64,000 bases of DNA from Algoriphagus oliviformis (GTDB taxonomy: Bacteria; Bacteroidota; Bacteroidia; Cytophagales; Cyclobacteriaceae): assembly GCF_017254915.1 (NCBI RefSeq), contig NZ_JAFKCT010000005.1:124001-188000 (forward strand), written 5' to 3'. Made by a program: the position numbers and the translations under genes. A model generated the notes under the pieces. That model worked only from the letters and a program-made list of their open reading frames with translations. It was not told the origin of the DNA and did not search any database. Below, piece by piece: positions 51,605 to 61,798 of the stretch; position 1 is the first letter of the stretch; each line of letters opens with the position of its first letter.

Positions 51605-53101
51605 ATGCCGAAAATCAAGAAGCTGCTGGTAGCAAATCGGGGAGAGATAGCCCTGAGAATCATGAGAACAGCCCGGGAAATGGGCATTGCTACCGTTGCG
51701 GTCTATTCGGAGGCCGACCGCCTTTCTCCCCATGTGAAGTTTGCCGACGAGGCCGTGTGTCTGGGCCCTCCGCCCTCCAAAGAGTCCTATTTGCTGGGCG
51801 AGAAGATTGTTAAGGTTTGTCAAAGGCTGGGAGTGGATGCCGTGCATCCGGGCTACGGCTTTTTGTCGGAAAACGCGGATTTTGCCAGACAGGTCACCGA
51901 GGCCGGTGTGCTTTTCGTCGGCCCCTCGCCCCAGTCTATCGAGGTCATGGGCTCCAAGCTGGCGGCCAAGCAGGCCGTGGCGGCTTATGATATTCCGCTC
52001 GTTCCGGGCACGGAGGAGGCCATATCCGACATTGCCGCGGCGAAGGCCCGGGCAGGGGAAATCGGCTATCCCATCCTGATCAAGGCCTCTGCAGGAGGCG
52101 GGGGCAAGGGCATGCGGATCGTGGACTCGGAGGCGGACTTTGAGGAGCAGATGAACCGCGCAGTGTCCGAGGCGCAGTCTGCTTTTGGCGACGGCGCGGT
52201 GTTTATAGAAAAGTACATCGGCTCGCCGAGACACATTGAGATACAGGTGCTGGGAGACCAGCATGGAAATACGGTTTACCTTTTTGAGCGGGAGTGCTCT
52301 ATCCAACGTCGCCACCAGAAGGTGATCGAGGAGGCTCCCTCCGCGGTAGTCTCTCCGGAGATGCGCAGGGCCATGGGAGAGGCTGCCGTAGGCGTGGCCA
52401 AAGCCTGCAACTACTACGGGGCAGGGACGGTGGAGTTCATCGTGGATGAAAACCTTGACTTTTACTTCCTGGAGATGAACACACGCCTGCAGGTGGAGCA
52501 CCCGGTGACCGAGATGATCACGGGCAAAGACCTGGTGCGGGAGCAGCTCCTCATCGCCGAGGGCGAACCTTTGTCTTTTGCCCAAGAGGACTTGAGGATC
52601 AATGGCCACGCGATCGAAATCCGGGTGTATGCCGAGGATCCCAAAAACAATTTCCTGCCGGATATAGGCAGGCTGGAAACCTATAGAAGACCTCAGGGAC
52701 CGGGAGTCCGTGTGGATGACGGCTTTGAGGAAGGGATGGACATCCCCATCTACTATGACCCCATGATTGCCAAGCTCATCACCCACGGGGAAAGCCGCCA
52801 GGACGCCATTGACAGGATGGTCCGGGCTATAGACGATTACCGGATCACGGGCATACAGACGACTTTGGACTTTTGCCGGTTTGCGCTGAAGCATGCGGCT
52901 TTTGTCTCCGGTGACTTCAATACCAAGTTTGTGCAGCTGCATTTTTCCCCTGAGATGCTGGATCCGGTGTTTACGCCGGAGGAAGAGGAACTGCTTGCCG
53001 CCCTGGCGGTGGAGTTTTTTGAAAGGGAAGAAAAGCGTGCGAATCCCACCCGTCCGCTGAGCCCGATTCCCTCTACCAAATGGAAAAACCGCTTGCTCTG
53101 A
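51605..53101 (+). CDS. accC: Acetyl-CoA carboxylase, biotin carboxylase subunit
   Basis: 498 residues from ATG 51605 (MPKIKKLLVANRGEIALRIMR); a TTG six bases earlier is less likely. The N-terminal fold, ATP-grasp region (ILIKASAGGGGKGMRIV, about 155-171) and biotin-carboxylase C-terminal domain (MNTRLQVEHPVTEMITG, about 290) are all present. It carboxylates biotin on a carrier protein. A tail of about 45 residues extends beyond the usual 450. No biotin carrier gene is adjacent; the next gene is DUF1015, overlapping by one base. A propionyl- or methylcrotonyl-type complex is an alternative. Confidence 0.9.
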   Translation: MPKIKKLLVANRGEIALRIMRTAREMGIATVAVYSEADRLSPHVKFADEAVCLGPPPSKESYLLGEKIVKVCQRLGVDAVHPGYGFLSENADFARQVTEAGVLFVGPSPQSIEVMGSKLAAKQAVAAYDIPLVPGTEEAISDIAAAKARAGEIGYPILIKASAGGGGKGMRIVDSEADFEEQMNRAVSEAQSAFGDGAVFIEKYIGSPRHIEIQVLGDQHGNTVYLFERECSIQRRHQKVIEEAPSAVVSPEMRRAMGEAAVGVAKACNYYGAGTVEFIVDENLDFYFLEMNTRLQVEHPVTEMITGKDLVREQLLIAEGEPLSFAQEDLRINGHAIEIRVYAEDPKNNFLPDIGRLETYRRPQGPGVRVDDGFEEGMDIPIYYDPMIAKLITHGESRQDAIDRMVRAIDDYRITGIQTTLDFCRFALKHAAFVSGDFNTKFVQLHFSPEMLDPVFTPEEEELLAALAVEFFEREEKRANPTRPLSPIPSTKWKNRLL

Positions 53102-54411
53102 TGGCCGAGATTTTACCCCTCAAAGCCTGGAGATACAGCGAGCAATTGAGTGAAAAACTGGAAGACCTCACGGCGCCGCTTTTTGACGTTGTGTCCTCCA
53201 AGCAGCGGGAACTGCTCTACCAAAACCCGCTGAACAGCATCCATCTTTCCGTACCCCAGGGCGAACACCCAGCGCAGAAGGCCCAGCAACTGCTGGAGCG
53301 CTGGAAGGCGGAGGGTACCATTGTCCAAGACGAGGTGCCCGGTATCTACGTGTACTACCAGTATTTCCGGCTGCCAGGCGACCATGAGGAGCGCTGCCGG
53401 AAGGGATTTATCGCACACATCAAGGCCTACGACTGGGAAGAAGAGCAGATCCTCCGCCACGAGAGTACGATCGTCTCCTCGGTCAACGACCGCATAGCGC
53501 TGCTCCGCAACACCCAGATCCAGCCTAGTCCTACGCACGGCCTGTACGAGGACGAATCCGGTGAACTGGAGGCCTACATGGACGCGGCAATCGCTTCGCC
53601 CTTGTACGAGCTGGAAGACTACCAAGGGGTGAGGGAGGTGTTGGCCCTGATTCAAGAGCCCGGCAAGATCGCACGTTTTTTGGCGGTGATGGCGGACAAA
53701 AAAATAATCCTTGCGGATGGACACCATAGGCTGGAGGCTGCGATCGCGTACCGCAAGGAACAGGCAGACGCCTTTCCCGACTCGGTATGGAAGGGCTCGG
53801 ACTACCACCTCATGTACCTGACCAATGTCCACGGCAACCACCTGAAGATCCTGCCGACCCATCGGCTCTTCTATGGGTCCGTGCTTTCCAGGGAGGAGCT
53901 GCTGGAGCGGCTGGGAGAGTGGTTTGACCTCAGGGTATTTGGCGACGCGGAGGAGCTGGCGACCTATACTTTCCAGAGACGATGGTCTTTTGGGTTGATT
54001 TTTAGGAACCAAGCCTACGTAGCCAAGTTCAAGCCGGAGCGCTTTGCCGAGGTGAGGCCGGAGCTGCCGGAGGCTTTGCGCAGTTTGGATTTGGTCGTGC
54101 TGCACGACGTACTGTTTGGGAAAATCCTCGGAATGGATCCCGAGCAGCAGCGCAAATCGGACCTCTTGGCTTTCGAGCGCAACTTCTCCCGATGCCTGCG
54201 CGAGGTACGCAGCGGAGAGGCCAGCTTTGCGGTGATCACCCGTGAGATCGAGCTGGAGCAAGTTTTGGAGGTTTGCAAAACGGGCGCTTTGATGCCCCAA
54301 AAATCTACTTACTTTTACCCCAAAGCACTCGGTGGGTTGCTTTTTGGCAGCATAAAACAAGATGAATTTGAATACGACTATGGAGCCTTTTTTGAGCAAA
54401 TTAAAAGATAA
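53101..54411 (+). CDS. DUF1015 family protein
   Basis: 436 residues from ATG 53101, which overlaps the accC stop (TGATG). Typical DUF1015 pieces are ILPLKAWRYSEQLSEKLEDLTAPLFDVVSSKQRELLYQ, GIYVYYQYF, ILRHESTIVSSVNDRIALL and the IILADGHHRLEAAIAYR motif near 210. DUF1015 proteins are often near serine biosynthesis genes; no reaction is firmly known, though a nucleotide/phosphate role has been discussed. The C-terminus overlaps maf. Confidence 0.88.
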   Translation: MAEILPLKAWRYSEQLSEKLEDLTAPLFDVVSSKQRELLYQNPLNSIHLSVPQGEHPAQKAQQLLERWKAEGTIVQDEVPGIYVYYQYFRLPGDHEERCRKGFIAHIKAYDWEEEQILRHESTIVSSVNDRIALLRNTQIQPSPTHGLYEDESGELEAYMDAAIASPLYELEDYQGVREVLALIQEPGKIARFLAVMADKKIILADGHHRLEAAIAYRKEQADAFPDSVWKGSDYHLMYLTNVHGNHLKILPTHRLFYGSVLSREELLERLGEWFDLRVFGDAEELATYTFQRRWSFGLIFRNQAYVAKFKPERFAEVRPELPEALRSLDLVVLHDVLFGKILGMDPEQQRKSDLLAFERNFSRCLREVRSGEASFAVITREIELEQVLEVCKTGALMPQKSTYFYPKALGGLLFGSIKQDEFEYDYGAFFEQIKR

Positions 54412-54970
54412 ACGCATCATTCTGGCTTCGAACTCCCCAAGACGGCAGGAGCTGCTGAGGGGATTGGAACTGGCCTTTGAAGTAAAGGTCAACTCGGTGG
54501 ACGAGACGATCCCGCCGGATCTTCCAGCCGAGTACGCGGCGGCATTTCTTTCCCGGCTCAAGGCTGACAGTTTTCCGGATGCGCTCGCCGAGCAGGACCT
54601 CCTGATCACGGCCGATACCGTGGTCATCGTGAAAGGCAAGATCCTGGGCAAGCCCAATTCCGACATGGAGGCCTTTGAGATGATCAAGAGCCTGTCCGGC
54701 ACCACCCACACCGTGATGACGGCCGTGACCATCAAAGACCACAAGAGAAGCGTAACCCTCGAAGATGAGGCCAAGGTGACCCTGCGCTTTTTGGATGAGG
54801 AGGAGATTTGGCACTACGTCCGCAACTATGCGCCTTTTGACAAAGCGGGAGCCTACGGCATTCAGGAGTGGATTGGCTTTACCGGCGTGACCAGCATCGA
54901 GGGATCTTACTTCACGGTGATGGGCTTTCCACAGCATCTGGTCTATCAGCAGCTGAAAAAGTGGCAGTAA
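54362..54970 (+). CDS. maf: Maf family nucleoside triphosphate pyrophosphatase
   Basis: 202 residues from ATG 54362; ATG 54380 (MEPFLSKLKDKRIILASNSPRR) is as plausible. The family motif ASNSPRRQELL opens the domain, with LLITADTVVIVKGKILGKP and the later GAYGIQEW typical. Maf proteins hydrolyse non-canonical or methylated nucleotides, sanitising the pool. It overlaps the DUF1015 gene by about 50 bases, ending an accC-DUF1015-maf operon. Confidence 0.94.
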   Translation: MNLNTTMEPFLSKLKDKRIILASNSPRRQELLRGLELAFEVKVNSVDETIPPDLPAEYAAAFLSRLKADSFPDALAEQDLLITADTVVIVKGKILGKPNSDMEAFEMIKSLSGTTHTVMTAVTIKDHKRSVTLEDEAKVTLRFLDEEEIWHYVRNYAPFDKAGAYGIQEWIGFTGVTSIEGSYFTVMGFPQHLVYQQLKKWQ

Positions 54971-55142
54971 GGAATCTACGACTGTAGAGGCACGATTGAC
55001 GGCGTCTCGGCTCGCAATTCTCCGAGTCTGGACAGTCGGGCTCGGGGTTCCCCAATTGCGGTTTCGGAATTTCAAGTTCCAAGCAATTGCATCTCGTTCA
55101 GACCTTTCGACTTGCAAACTTCCCAACGATTTACAAGACTGG

Positions 55143-55811
55143 TCAGAGACTTCCGAAGTTCTGCACGACCATGAAGTAGGGCATGTTGTAGGCGCTTTTT
55201 TCGAGGTACAGTCTGGCTCCGCAACCCAAACTGTTAAACTGCGGGTTGAGGATGTTTTGGCGGTGTCCGGGGGAATCCATCCAGAGCTTCACCACCGACT
55301 TGGCAAAAGTGAGGTAGGTATGGGGCGGGATTACTTCCCGCTTTGAGGTGCGCGCGTAGGTGAATACACCGGAGGGATAGGGCGGATTGACCTTTCTTCC
55401 GGTTTGGTACTGGAGGCCGTAGGTAGAGCAGATGTTTTCCGCATAGTATTGGGGATTGAGCCCCTCTAGATGGAATCGATCCTGGACGGTCCGCTTGATT
55501 CGGATTCTGCTGGTGTGGGAGTAGAAGCCATACTTGACCATGTCCTGGGCATGTCCCGAGGCGACGTTCTCGATCTCCGACCGAAATTTGAAGGGAGCTA
55601 GCTTCGCTTTCTTCCGTTCCTCATTGGTTGCATAGAAGATGGCCGCCTGGAGCAGGGGAAAATTGACGCTATTGAAGTCAATGGCCTCATGCAGCGCCGC
55701 GATGTTGTGGTAGGTGCTCTCATTGTAATTGGCGTAGGATTGGACTGTCCAGTCTTGGGCGCTGGCGCACAGAGAGATCAGGATAAAACTCAGGGTTAGC
55801 AGGCTTCTCAT
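55143..55811 (-). CDS. Secreted CAP-domain (SCP/PR-1-like) protein
   Basis: 222 residues with signal peptide MRSLLTLSFILISLCASAQ. CAP signatures: ATNEERKKAKLAPFKF (about 66-81), HAQDMVKYGFYSHTSR (about 91-107) with the two candidate His ligands, and MDSPGHRQNILNPQFNSLGCGA (about 180-201). CAP proteins are secreted and bind metals, sterols or peptides; the role here is unknown. A single gene; the 172-base gap to maf shows no clear terminator. Confidence 0.9.
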   Translation of the reverse strand: MRSLLTLSFILISLCASAQDWTVQSYANYNESTYHNIAALHEAIDFNSVNFPLLQAAIFYATNEERKKAKLAPFKFRSEIENVASGHAQDMVKYGFYSHTSRIRIKRTVQDRFHLEGLNPQYYAENICSTYGLQYQTGRKVNPPYPSGVFTYARTSKREVIPPHTYLTFAKSVVKLWMDSPGHRQNILNPQFNSLGCGARLYLEKSAYNMPYFMVVQNFGSL

Positions 55812-55885
55812 TGCTTCGTTTACTCGTCAGATAGGACGAATCCCCAGGGGAATTATTTTGGAGCAGCCGACTTTTTTCCAAACAA

Positions 55886-55911
55886 AAAATCCCGCTTTTG
55901 GACGGGATTTT
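55886..55911 (-). terminator. Terminator after the PAS histidine kinase gene
   Basis: AAAATCCCG (55886-55894) and CGGGATTTT (55903-55911); on the minus strand the stem is followed by TT-rich sequence. It lies 33 bases after the kinase stop. Confidence 0.65.
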
Positions 55912-55943
55912 AAGTTATCAGATTTCACTTTTATTCTTGGTTT

Positions 55944-58241
55944 TTACTTTCTGATGGTAAAGGTAAACCGGGAACCTACCCCGATCTCGGATTGCAGACT
56001 GATCTCTCCGCCGAGAAACTCCACGGACTTTTTGACGATGGCTAGGCCTATTCCCGTGCCGTCGTACTCACGCTGGTTGTGGAGACGCTGGAAGAGGACA
56101 AAGACCTTGTTGAAGTATTCTTCCTTTATCCCTATGCCATTGTCCTCCACGGAGAACTCCCATGCTTCGGGGAGCTCCCTTCCCCGCACGTTGATGCTTG
56201 GAGCTTTGTCGGGCTTGGAGTATTTGATGCCGTTTCCGATGAGGTTTTGGAAAATCTGGAAAAGCGGCGTCTTGTAGGAATAGACCTTGGGGAGGTTTTC
56301 GTAGCTGATCAGGGCGTTTTTCTCCTTCAGCGTTTTTTTCATATAGCTTTTCAGCTCTTCGATCAGTTCGTCCACGTCCACCTCGGCTTTGGTTTCTCCC
56401 ACCTTTCCGACTCGGGAGAGCTCCAGAAGGTCCAGAATGACCCTCCGCATCTGTTTGGCTCCGTTGGTGGCAAAGCTGATGTATTCCATGGCCCTCTCGT
56501 CCAGGACGTGGCTGTATTTCCGCTCCAGCAGCCCCATGAAGCTGGAGATCATCCGCAGCGGCTCCTGCAGGTCATGGGAAGCGACGAAGGCAAACTGCTG
56601 GAGTTCCTGGTTGGAAATGGCCAGGTCCCGGACGTTCTTCTCCAGCTTTTGGTTGAGGGTTTGGAGGGATTTCTCGGTTTCCTTTTGCCCGGAGATATCC
56701 TGCATGGCACCCACGACACGGGTGACTGCGCCTTTTTCGTTTCGGATGAAGATGGCCTTGTCGAGCACAAAGGCGTAATTTCCGTCACTTTTGAGAAAGC
56801 GGTACTCTTCCAGCCAGTGGCTTTTGCTGGAGCTGGGATCGAGATAGCTCTGGATCAGTCGGAAGATCCGCTCCCGGTCGTCGGGATGGATCAGGCTGAG
56901 GAGAAATTCGAAATGGACATCCGTCGTCTTGGGGTCATAGCCAAACAGCGTGAGGAAGCCCTCTCCCCAGTAGAGTTTGTTTTTCTCTATTTCAAAATCC
57001 CAAATCGCGTCGCTGGTGGCGCGGGTCACGATCTGGAAGCGCTCGATGTGCTGGGCGGTGGATCGACGGCTCTCCATCAACTCGCTGATATCCTGTCCTG
57101 TACCAAAGATGCAGGTTTTGTCATGGTAGGTCAGGGCAGAGGCGGAGAAGAGAAAAGGGATCCGCTTTCCAGATTTGGTCCTGAGTTTTAAGTCAAAGTC
57201 AATTTGGGTGCCTTGGAGTACCTTTTGGGCATAGTCGTCAAAAATCCCCTTGTCCGACCCAGTGAAAAACTCCTCTGGACTCATGGAGGAAATCTCCTCC
57301 GAAGAGTACTCGGACATGCTCTCAAGCTGGTGGTTCCAGAGCAGGAATTTCCTGTCCATGTCAAAGAGGAAGAATACGCTGGGGAGCTGCTGGATCAGGG
57401 ACTGGTTGAGGCCTATTTCTTCCTGCAAGGCCTGTGCGATTTCCCTTTCCCGCGTGATGTTCACCATCATGCCGCGCAGGGTCTTGGGCTTGCCATCCTC
57501 TGCTACCACGTTCACGCGGTCGTTGAGCCAGATGACTTTGCCGTCTTTGGCCAAAAAGCGGTAGTCAAAATTGTGGTCCTGTAGCCGCTGGGTTTCGAAG
57601 TGGCAGGTTTGGATGGCGCGATCCCGGTCGTCTGGATGGATGTGGGCTTGCCAAAAACCCCTTTCCTCCATCCACTCTCTGGGCGTATAGCCGGTGATCT
57701 TCTCCGCTTGTGGACTGATGTAGGTAAACTCAAAGGTCTGGGCATCTGCCTCCCAGAAGATGCCGTCCAGATTTTCGATGAGCGCACGGTTCTTTTCTCG
57801 TTCGCTTCTGAGCCTCTCTTTGGTACGGACCGACTCGTCGATGTTTTGGAGGGCACCGACTACCTTCTTTGTGCCATTGAGTTCACCTATCAGCTTGGCT
57901 TTGGACATTACCCAGATGGCCTTTCCCTCCTTGGTGAGCAGGCGATGGGTGATGTCCAGTTGCGAGCCGCTTTCCAAAAAGCGATAAAAATCAGCTCTTA
58001 CCCGCTCCAAGTCATCGGCGTGGACCAGCAATTTGGCCTGCTCGGGTTTCAGCTCCAGTTCTCCCGGCTGATAGCCCAGCATCTTGAAAATCCCATCCGA
58101 AAAGGTCAGCTTTTTGGTTTCCAGGTCCATTTCCCAGACTCCCGAGTTGGTCATCGTTTCCAAGTGCTCCAGCAAAATGTCTTTGTAGGCGTTTGGGCTG
58201 CTAGGAGAGGCTAAGTTGGTCGTAGATTCAGTCGTGCTCAT
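55944..58241 (-). CDS. Soluble multi-PAS sensor histidine kinase
   Basis: 765 residues without a membrane segment. Four PAS/PAC modules are visible at about 30-150, 160-285, 290-400 and 405-520 ([82 protein letters not shown]). The kinase core follows: His556 in [11 protein letters not shown], the N box [11 protein letters not shown], the G boxes DNGIGI and GTGIGLAIV. It autophosphorylates on His in response to an internal cue such as redox or light. No response regulator is adjacent, so the partner is elsewhere. Confidence 0.93.
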   Translation of the reverse strand: MSTTESTTNLASPSSPNAYKDILLEHLETMTNSGVWEMDLETKKLTFSDGIFKMLGYQPGELELKPEQAKLLVHADDLERVRADFYRFLESGSQLDITHRLLTKEGKAIWVMSKAKLIGELNGTKKVVGALQNIDESVRTKERLRSEREKNRALIENLDGIFWEADAQTFEFTYISPQAEKITGYTPREWMEERGFWQAHIHPDDRDRAIQTCHFETQRLQDHNFDYRFLAKDGKVIWLNDRVNVVAEDGKPKTLRGMMVNITREREIAQALQEEIGLNQSLIQQLPSVFFLFDMDRKFLLWNHQLESMSEYSSEEISSMSPEEFFTGSDKGIFDDYAQKVLQGTQIDFDLKLRTKSGKRIPFLFSASALTYHDKTCIFGTGQDISELMESRRSTAQHIERFQIVTRATSDAIWDFEIEKNKLYWGEGFLTLFGYDPKTTDVHFEFLLSLIHPDDRERIFRLIQSYLDPSSSKSHWLEEYRFLKSDGNYAFVLDKAIFIRNEKGAVTRVVGAMQDISGQKETEKSLQTLNQKLEKNVRDLAISNQELQQFAFVASHDLQEPLRMISSFMGLLERKYSHVLDERAMEYISFATNGAKQMRRVILDLLELSRVGKVGETKAEVDVDELIEELKSYMKKTLKEKNALISYENLPKVYSYKTPLFQIFQNLIGNGIKYSKPDKAPSINVRGRELPEAWEFSVEDNGIGIKEEYFNKVFVLFQRLHNQREYDGTGIGLAIVKKSVEFLGGEISLQSEIGVGSRFTFTIRK

Positions 58242-58509
58242 GGTATGTCATTCTGAATCGCCGGAAAAGGTGAAAGCTGTGCTGAAAAAATCCCGGGAAC
58301 TAAGGGGCAATCCGAAAGATTCCGCGATTCAGGCGCAAGGTGTAGTTTGACGGCCTTGTTCGGAAAGTTTTGTCTCGAAATGTAAACCAACGCGATCGGC
58401 GAGCCGCGGCATGCTGGATCATGCAAAAAATGCCCTGCCTTTCCCCGCTCTTTCCAAATGGGAGCCTGGCGGAAAAAGAAAAAAGTGAAGAATTCCTTCG
58501 CTTTTCCGG

Positions 58510-58758
58510 TCAGTTGTCCTGTGGGATTTCCAGCAGAAGCTCGATGATCTCCCGCGGGGTAGAAGCCCGAGCCAGTTTTTCCTCCTGGATGATCACCTGC
58601 AGCTGGAACTCCAGCTCGAAGATGAGTCCATTGACGAAAATCGGATCCATGTGGAGCTGCTGGATGAGGTGGGCGTTTTTGGCGGGGCCGATCAGGTCGA
58701 TTCCGTAGGAATGGAAGACTTCCGCGGCCTTCTTGAGCAGGGAGTAGTGTTGGTTCAT
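58510..58758 (-). CDS. Acyl-carrier-protein-like small protein lacking the phosphopantetheine serine
   Basis: 82 residues. About residues 30-75 align without a gap to the ACP core: LIQQLHMDPIFVNGLIFELEFQL against the DSL-x5-VxxLE helix II pattern, then QEEKLARASTPREIIELL against the EEAEKITTV helix III region. The residue after Asp38, normally the Ser that carries 4'-phosphopantetheine, is Pro39, so it cannot be loaded. It sits four bases after the RND pump gene on the same strand. A scaffold or regulatory role for the pump is inference; it may be a helical orphan that resembles ACP by chance. Confidence 0.7.
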   Translation of the reverse strand: MNQHYSLLKKAAEVFHSYGIDLIGPAKNAHLIQQLHMDPIFVNGLIFELEFQLQVIIQEEKLARASTPREIIELLLEIPQDN

Positions 58759-58762
58759 GAGT

Positions 58763-61700
58763 TCAGATTCTAGGTGGCAATAGTTTATACATCACCGGGG
58801 TGACGATTCTTGAAAGCAAGGTGGAACTGATCAGACCTCCGATCAAAACTATGGCCAAAGGCGAAATCAGCGGATTGGTACTCAGGGCAATCGGAATCAA
58901 ACCGCCAATCGCCGTGATGGTGGTCAGGACGATGGGAAGAAAGCGGATTTCTCCTGCTTCACGTATTGCCGCCTCCAAGGGTTTCCCTTCCAGCCTCAGC
59001 TGGTTGGTGAAATCCACCAGCAGGATGGAAGTTTTCACCTCTATCCCCGCTAACGCAATCAAGCCAATGATCGCTACAAAGGACAGGGAATTTCCTGTAA
59101 TCCAGAGTGCTACCAGCGCTCCGACCATGCCCAATGGAATGACCGAAAGGACGATGATGGTGCTCTTGAAGGTCTTGAAGAGCAAAATTAGAACCGCGAC
59201 GAATAAGAATACCGTGATAATAATCACCGTATTGAACCCCGCAAAAGACTCCTGCCTAGTCTCGTATTCTCCCGCCATCTTGAAGGAGTAGCCGTCGGGT
59301 AGCCGTACCTGTTCCATTTTTTGGAGCACCTCGGATATCACCCGGTCGGTCAGGAAGTTTTGGTCCACAAAGGCCGACACGGACACCGAGCGGATCTTGT
59401 TGTAGTGGTCGATGGTCAGCGTGCTGCTCTCCAGCTCCAGGCTGGCGATCTGCGAAATCGGAATCCCGGCGCCCTGCTGGTTGTTGATGTACAGCCCATC
59501 AAAGCTCGCAAGTGTGGCCTTTTCGGGTCGGGGCGAGGTGAGGAGTATGGAGCGTTCGTCGCCCCGCTGGTCGGTGAAGGAGCCCAGGTTTAGTCCCGCC
59601 AGGGCCAGTCTGACCGTGCGGTCCACGTCGGCGATGTTGACGCCGAGCTGTCGGGCTTTCTCCTTTTGGATCGCTACCCGGATGTCGGTTTTGAGGTTGG
59701 CGACGGGATTGTTGATGTAGATGGTGCCCTGGGTTTCCTTCAGGAGCTGCTCCACCTGGGAGGCCAGGCCGCGGAGCGTGTCCAGGTTTTCTCCCGAGAT
59801 CCTCACTTCCACCGGTGCGGTCACGGGCGGGCCCTGCTCGAAGTTTTTGACCTCGACCTTCGCGCCCGCAAAGTCCGAAAACTTGGCCTTCAGCGCTTCG
59901 ATGACCTCCATTTTGCGCGGTGGGGCCGTATGGGGATCCAGCTGTACAAAGATCTGGGAGTAGTCCGTCCGCTCATTTTCGGGGATTTCGTTGTAGTAGA
60001 TCCGTGGATTTCCCTTGCCTACGTTGGTGGCGAAGTTCATCAGCTCGGGGATCTGGCTGAGTTCAGCCTCTACCTTTTTGGCCACTTCGTCGGTGGTGGT
60101 CAGGTTGGATTGGAGCGGCGTGGTGATGTTGACGAGAAATTGGGGCTTTTCCGAAGGAGGAAAAAGACTGAAACCAATCACGGGAAACAGGCCCAGTGAG
60201 ACTGCGAAGATCGCTCCAGCCAATACGAGCGTGGCCAGGGGCCTTTGCAGGGCGCGCTCCAGCAGGGGAGCGTAGGTCTTGTGGATGCCTTTTTGGAACA
60301 GGTCAAAAAACCAGTTGGAGTGCTCGGCACCCTTGTCCTTGAGAAACCAGGTGGAGAGGAAGGGAATGATAGTCAGCGAGACCAGCATGGAAGCCAGCAC
60401 GCTCATGATGACTGCGATGGGCAAGCTGCGGATGAAATCCCCCGATCCCTCTGGTAGGAAAACCAGGGGCAAAAAGGCAATGATCAGCGTGACGGTGCAG
60501 CCTACGACGGAAAGCGAGATCTGTTTGGTGGCTTTGAGCGCGGCATCTTTTTTTGAAAAACCATCCCTGATCCAGCGCTCGATGTTCTCGACGACCACAA
60601 TACTGTCGTCCACCAAGAGCCCCAGCGCCACCACCAGACCCACTATGCTCAGCTGATTGAGGCTGTAGCCGAGGGCATTCAGCAGCACCAGGCCGATGGC
60701 GAGGGAGAGGGGGATGGAGATCATCACGATGAGAGAGGCCCGGTTGCCGAGCGGCAGCAGGGTGATAAAGACCAAAGCAATCGCGATCAGGAAATCTATA
60801 CCCAGCCCGCTCAGGCGCTGGTTGACATAGTTGGCCTGGTCAAAGGCCAGGACCAGATCGATGTTTTCCGGGAGTTCGGTTTTGACCTTTTCTATCGCGC
60901 TGAGGTACTTTTCCTGGACGTTGGAGATGTTGTGGCCTTCCTTCAGGGCTGCGGTGACGAATACAGACCGATAGCCGTTGAGCCGGGTGATGTGTTTGCT
61001 TTCCTCAAAGTCGTTGCTGATCTCAGCCACGTCCCTGAGCTGTATGCTGTGTCCCTGGACAGAATAGACGATGGTTTCGCCGATCTCTTCCGCGGAGCTG
61101 TAATTGCCGCTGGTCTTGACGTTGAAGCTTTTGCTGCCGGCTTCCACCTGTCCCCCGGGGATGTTGCTCAGTTCGCTTTGGATGCTGCCGATGATCGCAA
61201 AGAGGGGGATGTTCATCTCGGCGATTTTGTCCAGCTTCAGATCCACGCGCACGATCTGCTCGGGTAGGCCAAAAAGCTCTACCTTTTTCAGTTCGGTGAT
61301 CTTTTCCAGCTCATCCTGCAGCCGCTCGCTGTAGTCTTTCAGGTTGTCGCGGGAGGCGTTTTCGCTGATGAGGGCGATCTGGAGGATGTTGACGTCGGAG
61401 GGGCGGACCTTGTTGATCTTGATGGAGAAAATGTCCTCCGGAAGCTCGGGACGAAGGGTGTTGACCTCACGCACGAGCTCCTGGTATTTCTCGTTGACGT
61501 CTTCTTCGTAGTTGTACTCCACGAAAAGCACCGCTACGCCATCTTGGATCTCCGTTTTGACGCGTTTGATGTTTTCCAGGCCATAGATCACTTCCTCCAG
61601 GGGATCCACCACCAGCTCCTCCATGTCCTCGGGGCTGGCTCCAGGATAGATCACGATCACGGGAAACTGTGGCGCTTCGATCACGGGATCTTCGCTGCGC

Positions 61701-61798
61701 GGCATGGTGAAAAAGGTCGTCAGTCCCACCGCCACGGTCATCAGGAAGATCACCAGCGTAAACTGGTAGTTTTTTACGGCAAATTCCGAGATCCTCAT
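58763..61798 (-). CDS. RND family efflux pump, inner-membrane subunit (AcrB/CzcA-like)
   Basis: 1011 residues, typical length, with 12 membrane helices and two large periplasmic loops. GLLVDDSIVVVENIERW carries the paired proton-relay Asp397 and Asp398 of TM4. The opening MRISEFAVKNYQFTLVIFLMTVAVGLTTFFTMPRSEDP and GGEYETRQESFAG-like loop regions fit the hydrophobe/amphiphile or heavy-metal RND class. It uses the proton gradient to expel small molecules through the MFP and TolC partners encoded upstream. Its start overlaps the MFP stop by one base. Confidence 0.94.
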   Translation of the reverse strand: MRISEFAVKNYQFTLVIFLMTVAVGLTTFFTMPRSEDPVIEAPQFPVIVIYPGASPEDMEELVVDPLEEVIYGLENIKRVKTEIQDGVAVLFVEYNYEEDVNEKYQELVREVNTLRPELPEDIFSIKINKVRPSDVNILQIALISENASRDNLKDYSERLQDELEKITELKKVELFGLPEQIVRVDLKLDKIAEMNIPLFAIIGSIQSELSNIPGGQVEAGSKSFNVKTSGNYSSAEEIGETIVYSVQGHSIQLRDVAEISNDFEESKHITRLNGYRSVFVTAALKEGHNISNVQEKYLSAIEKVKTELPENIDLVLAFDQANYVNQRLSGLGIDFLIAIALVFITLLPLGNRASLIVMISIPLSLAIGLVLLNALGYSLNQLSIVGLVVALGLLVDDSIVVVENIERWIRDGFSKKDAALKATKQISLSVVGCTVTLIIAFLPLVFLPEGSGDFIRSLPIAVIMSVLASMLVSLTIIPFLSTWFLKDKGAEHSNWFFDLFQKGIHKTYAPLLERALQRPLATLVLAGAIFAVSLGLFPVIGFSLFPPSEKPQFLVNITTPLQSNLTTTDEVAKKVEAELSQIPELMNFATNVGKGNPRIYYNEIPENERTDYSQIFVQLDPHTAPPRKMEVIEALKAKFSDFAGAKVEVKNFEQGPPVTAPVEVRISGENLDTLRGLASQVEQLLKETQGTIYINNPVANLKTDIRVAIQKEKARQLGVNIADVDRTVRLALAGLNLGSFTDQRGDERSILLTSPRPEKATLASFDGLYINNQQGAGIPISQIASLELESSTLTIDHYNKIRSVSVSAFVDQNFLTDRVISEVLQKMEQVRLPDGYSFKMAGEYETRQESFAGFNTVIIITVFLFVAVLILLFKTFKSTIIVLSVIPLGMVGALVALWITGNSLSFVAIIGLIALAGIEVKTSILLVDFTNQLRLEGKPLEAAIREAGEIRFLPIVLTTITAIGGLIPIALSTNPLISPLAIVLIGGLISSTLLSRIVTPVMYKLLPPRI

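Noticed and set aside
51464..52942. 492-codon minus-strand ORF
   Set aside because: Antisense to accC; no signal, domain or plausible start.
53113..54774. 553-codon minus-strand ORF
   Set aside because: It spans the DUF1015-maf junction in antisense and ignores both gene boundaries.
56079..57191. 370-codon plus-strand ORF
   Set aside because: Shadow of the PAS histidine kinase; the low-complexity Gly/Asp/Val composition is typical of antisense frames.
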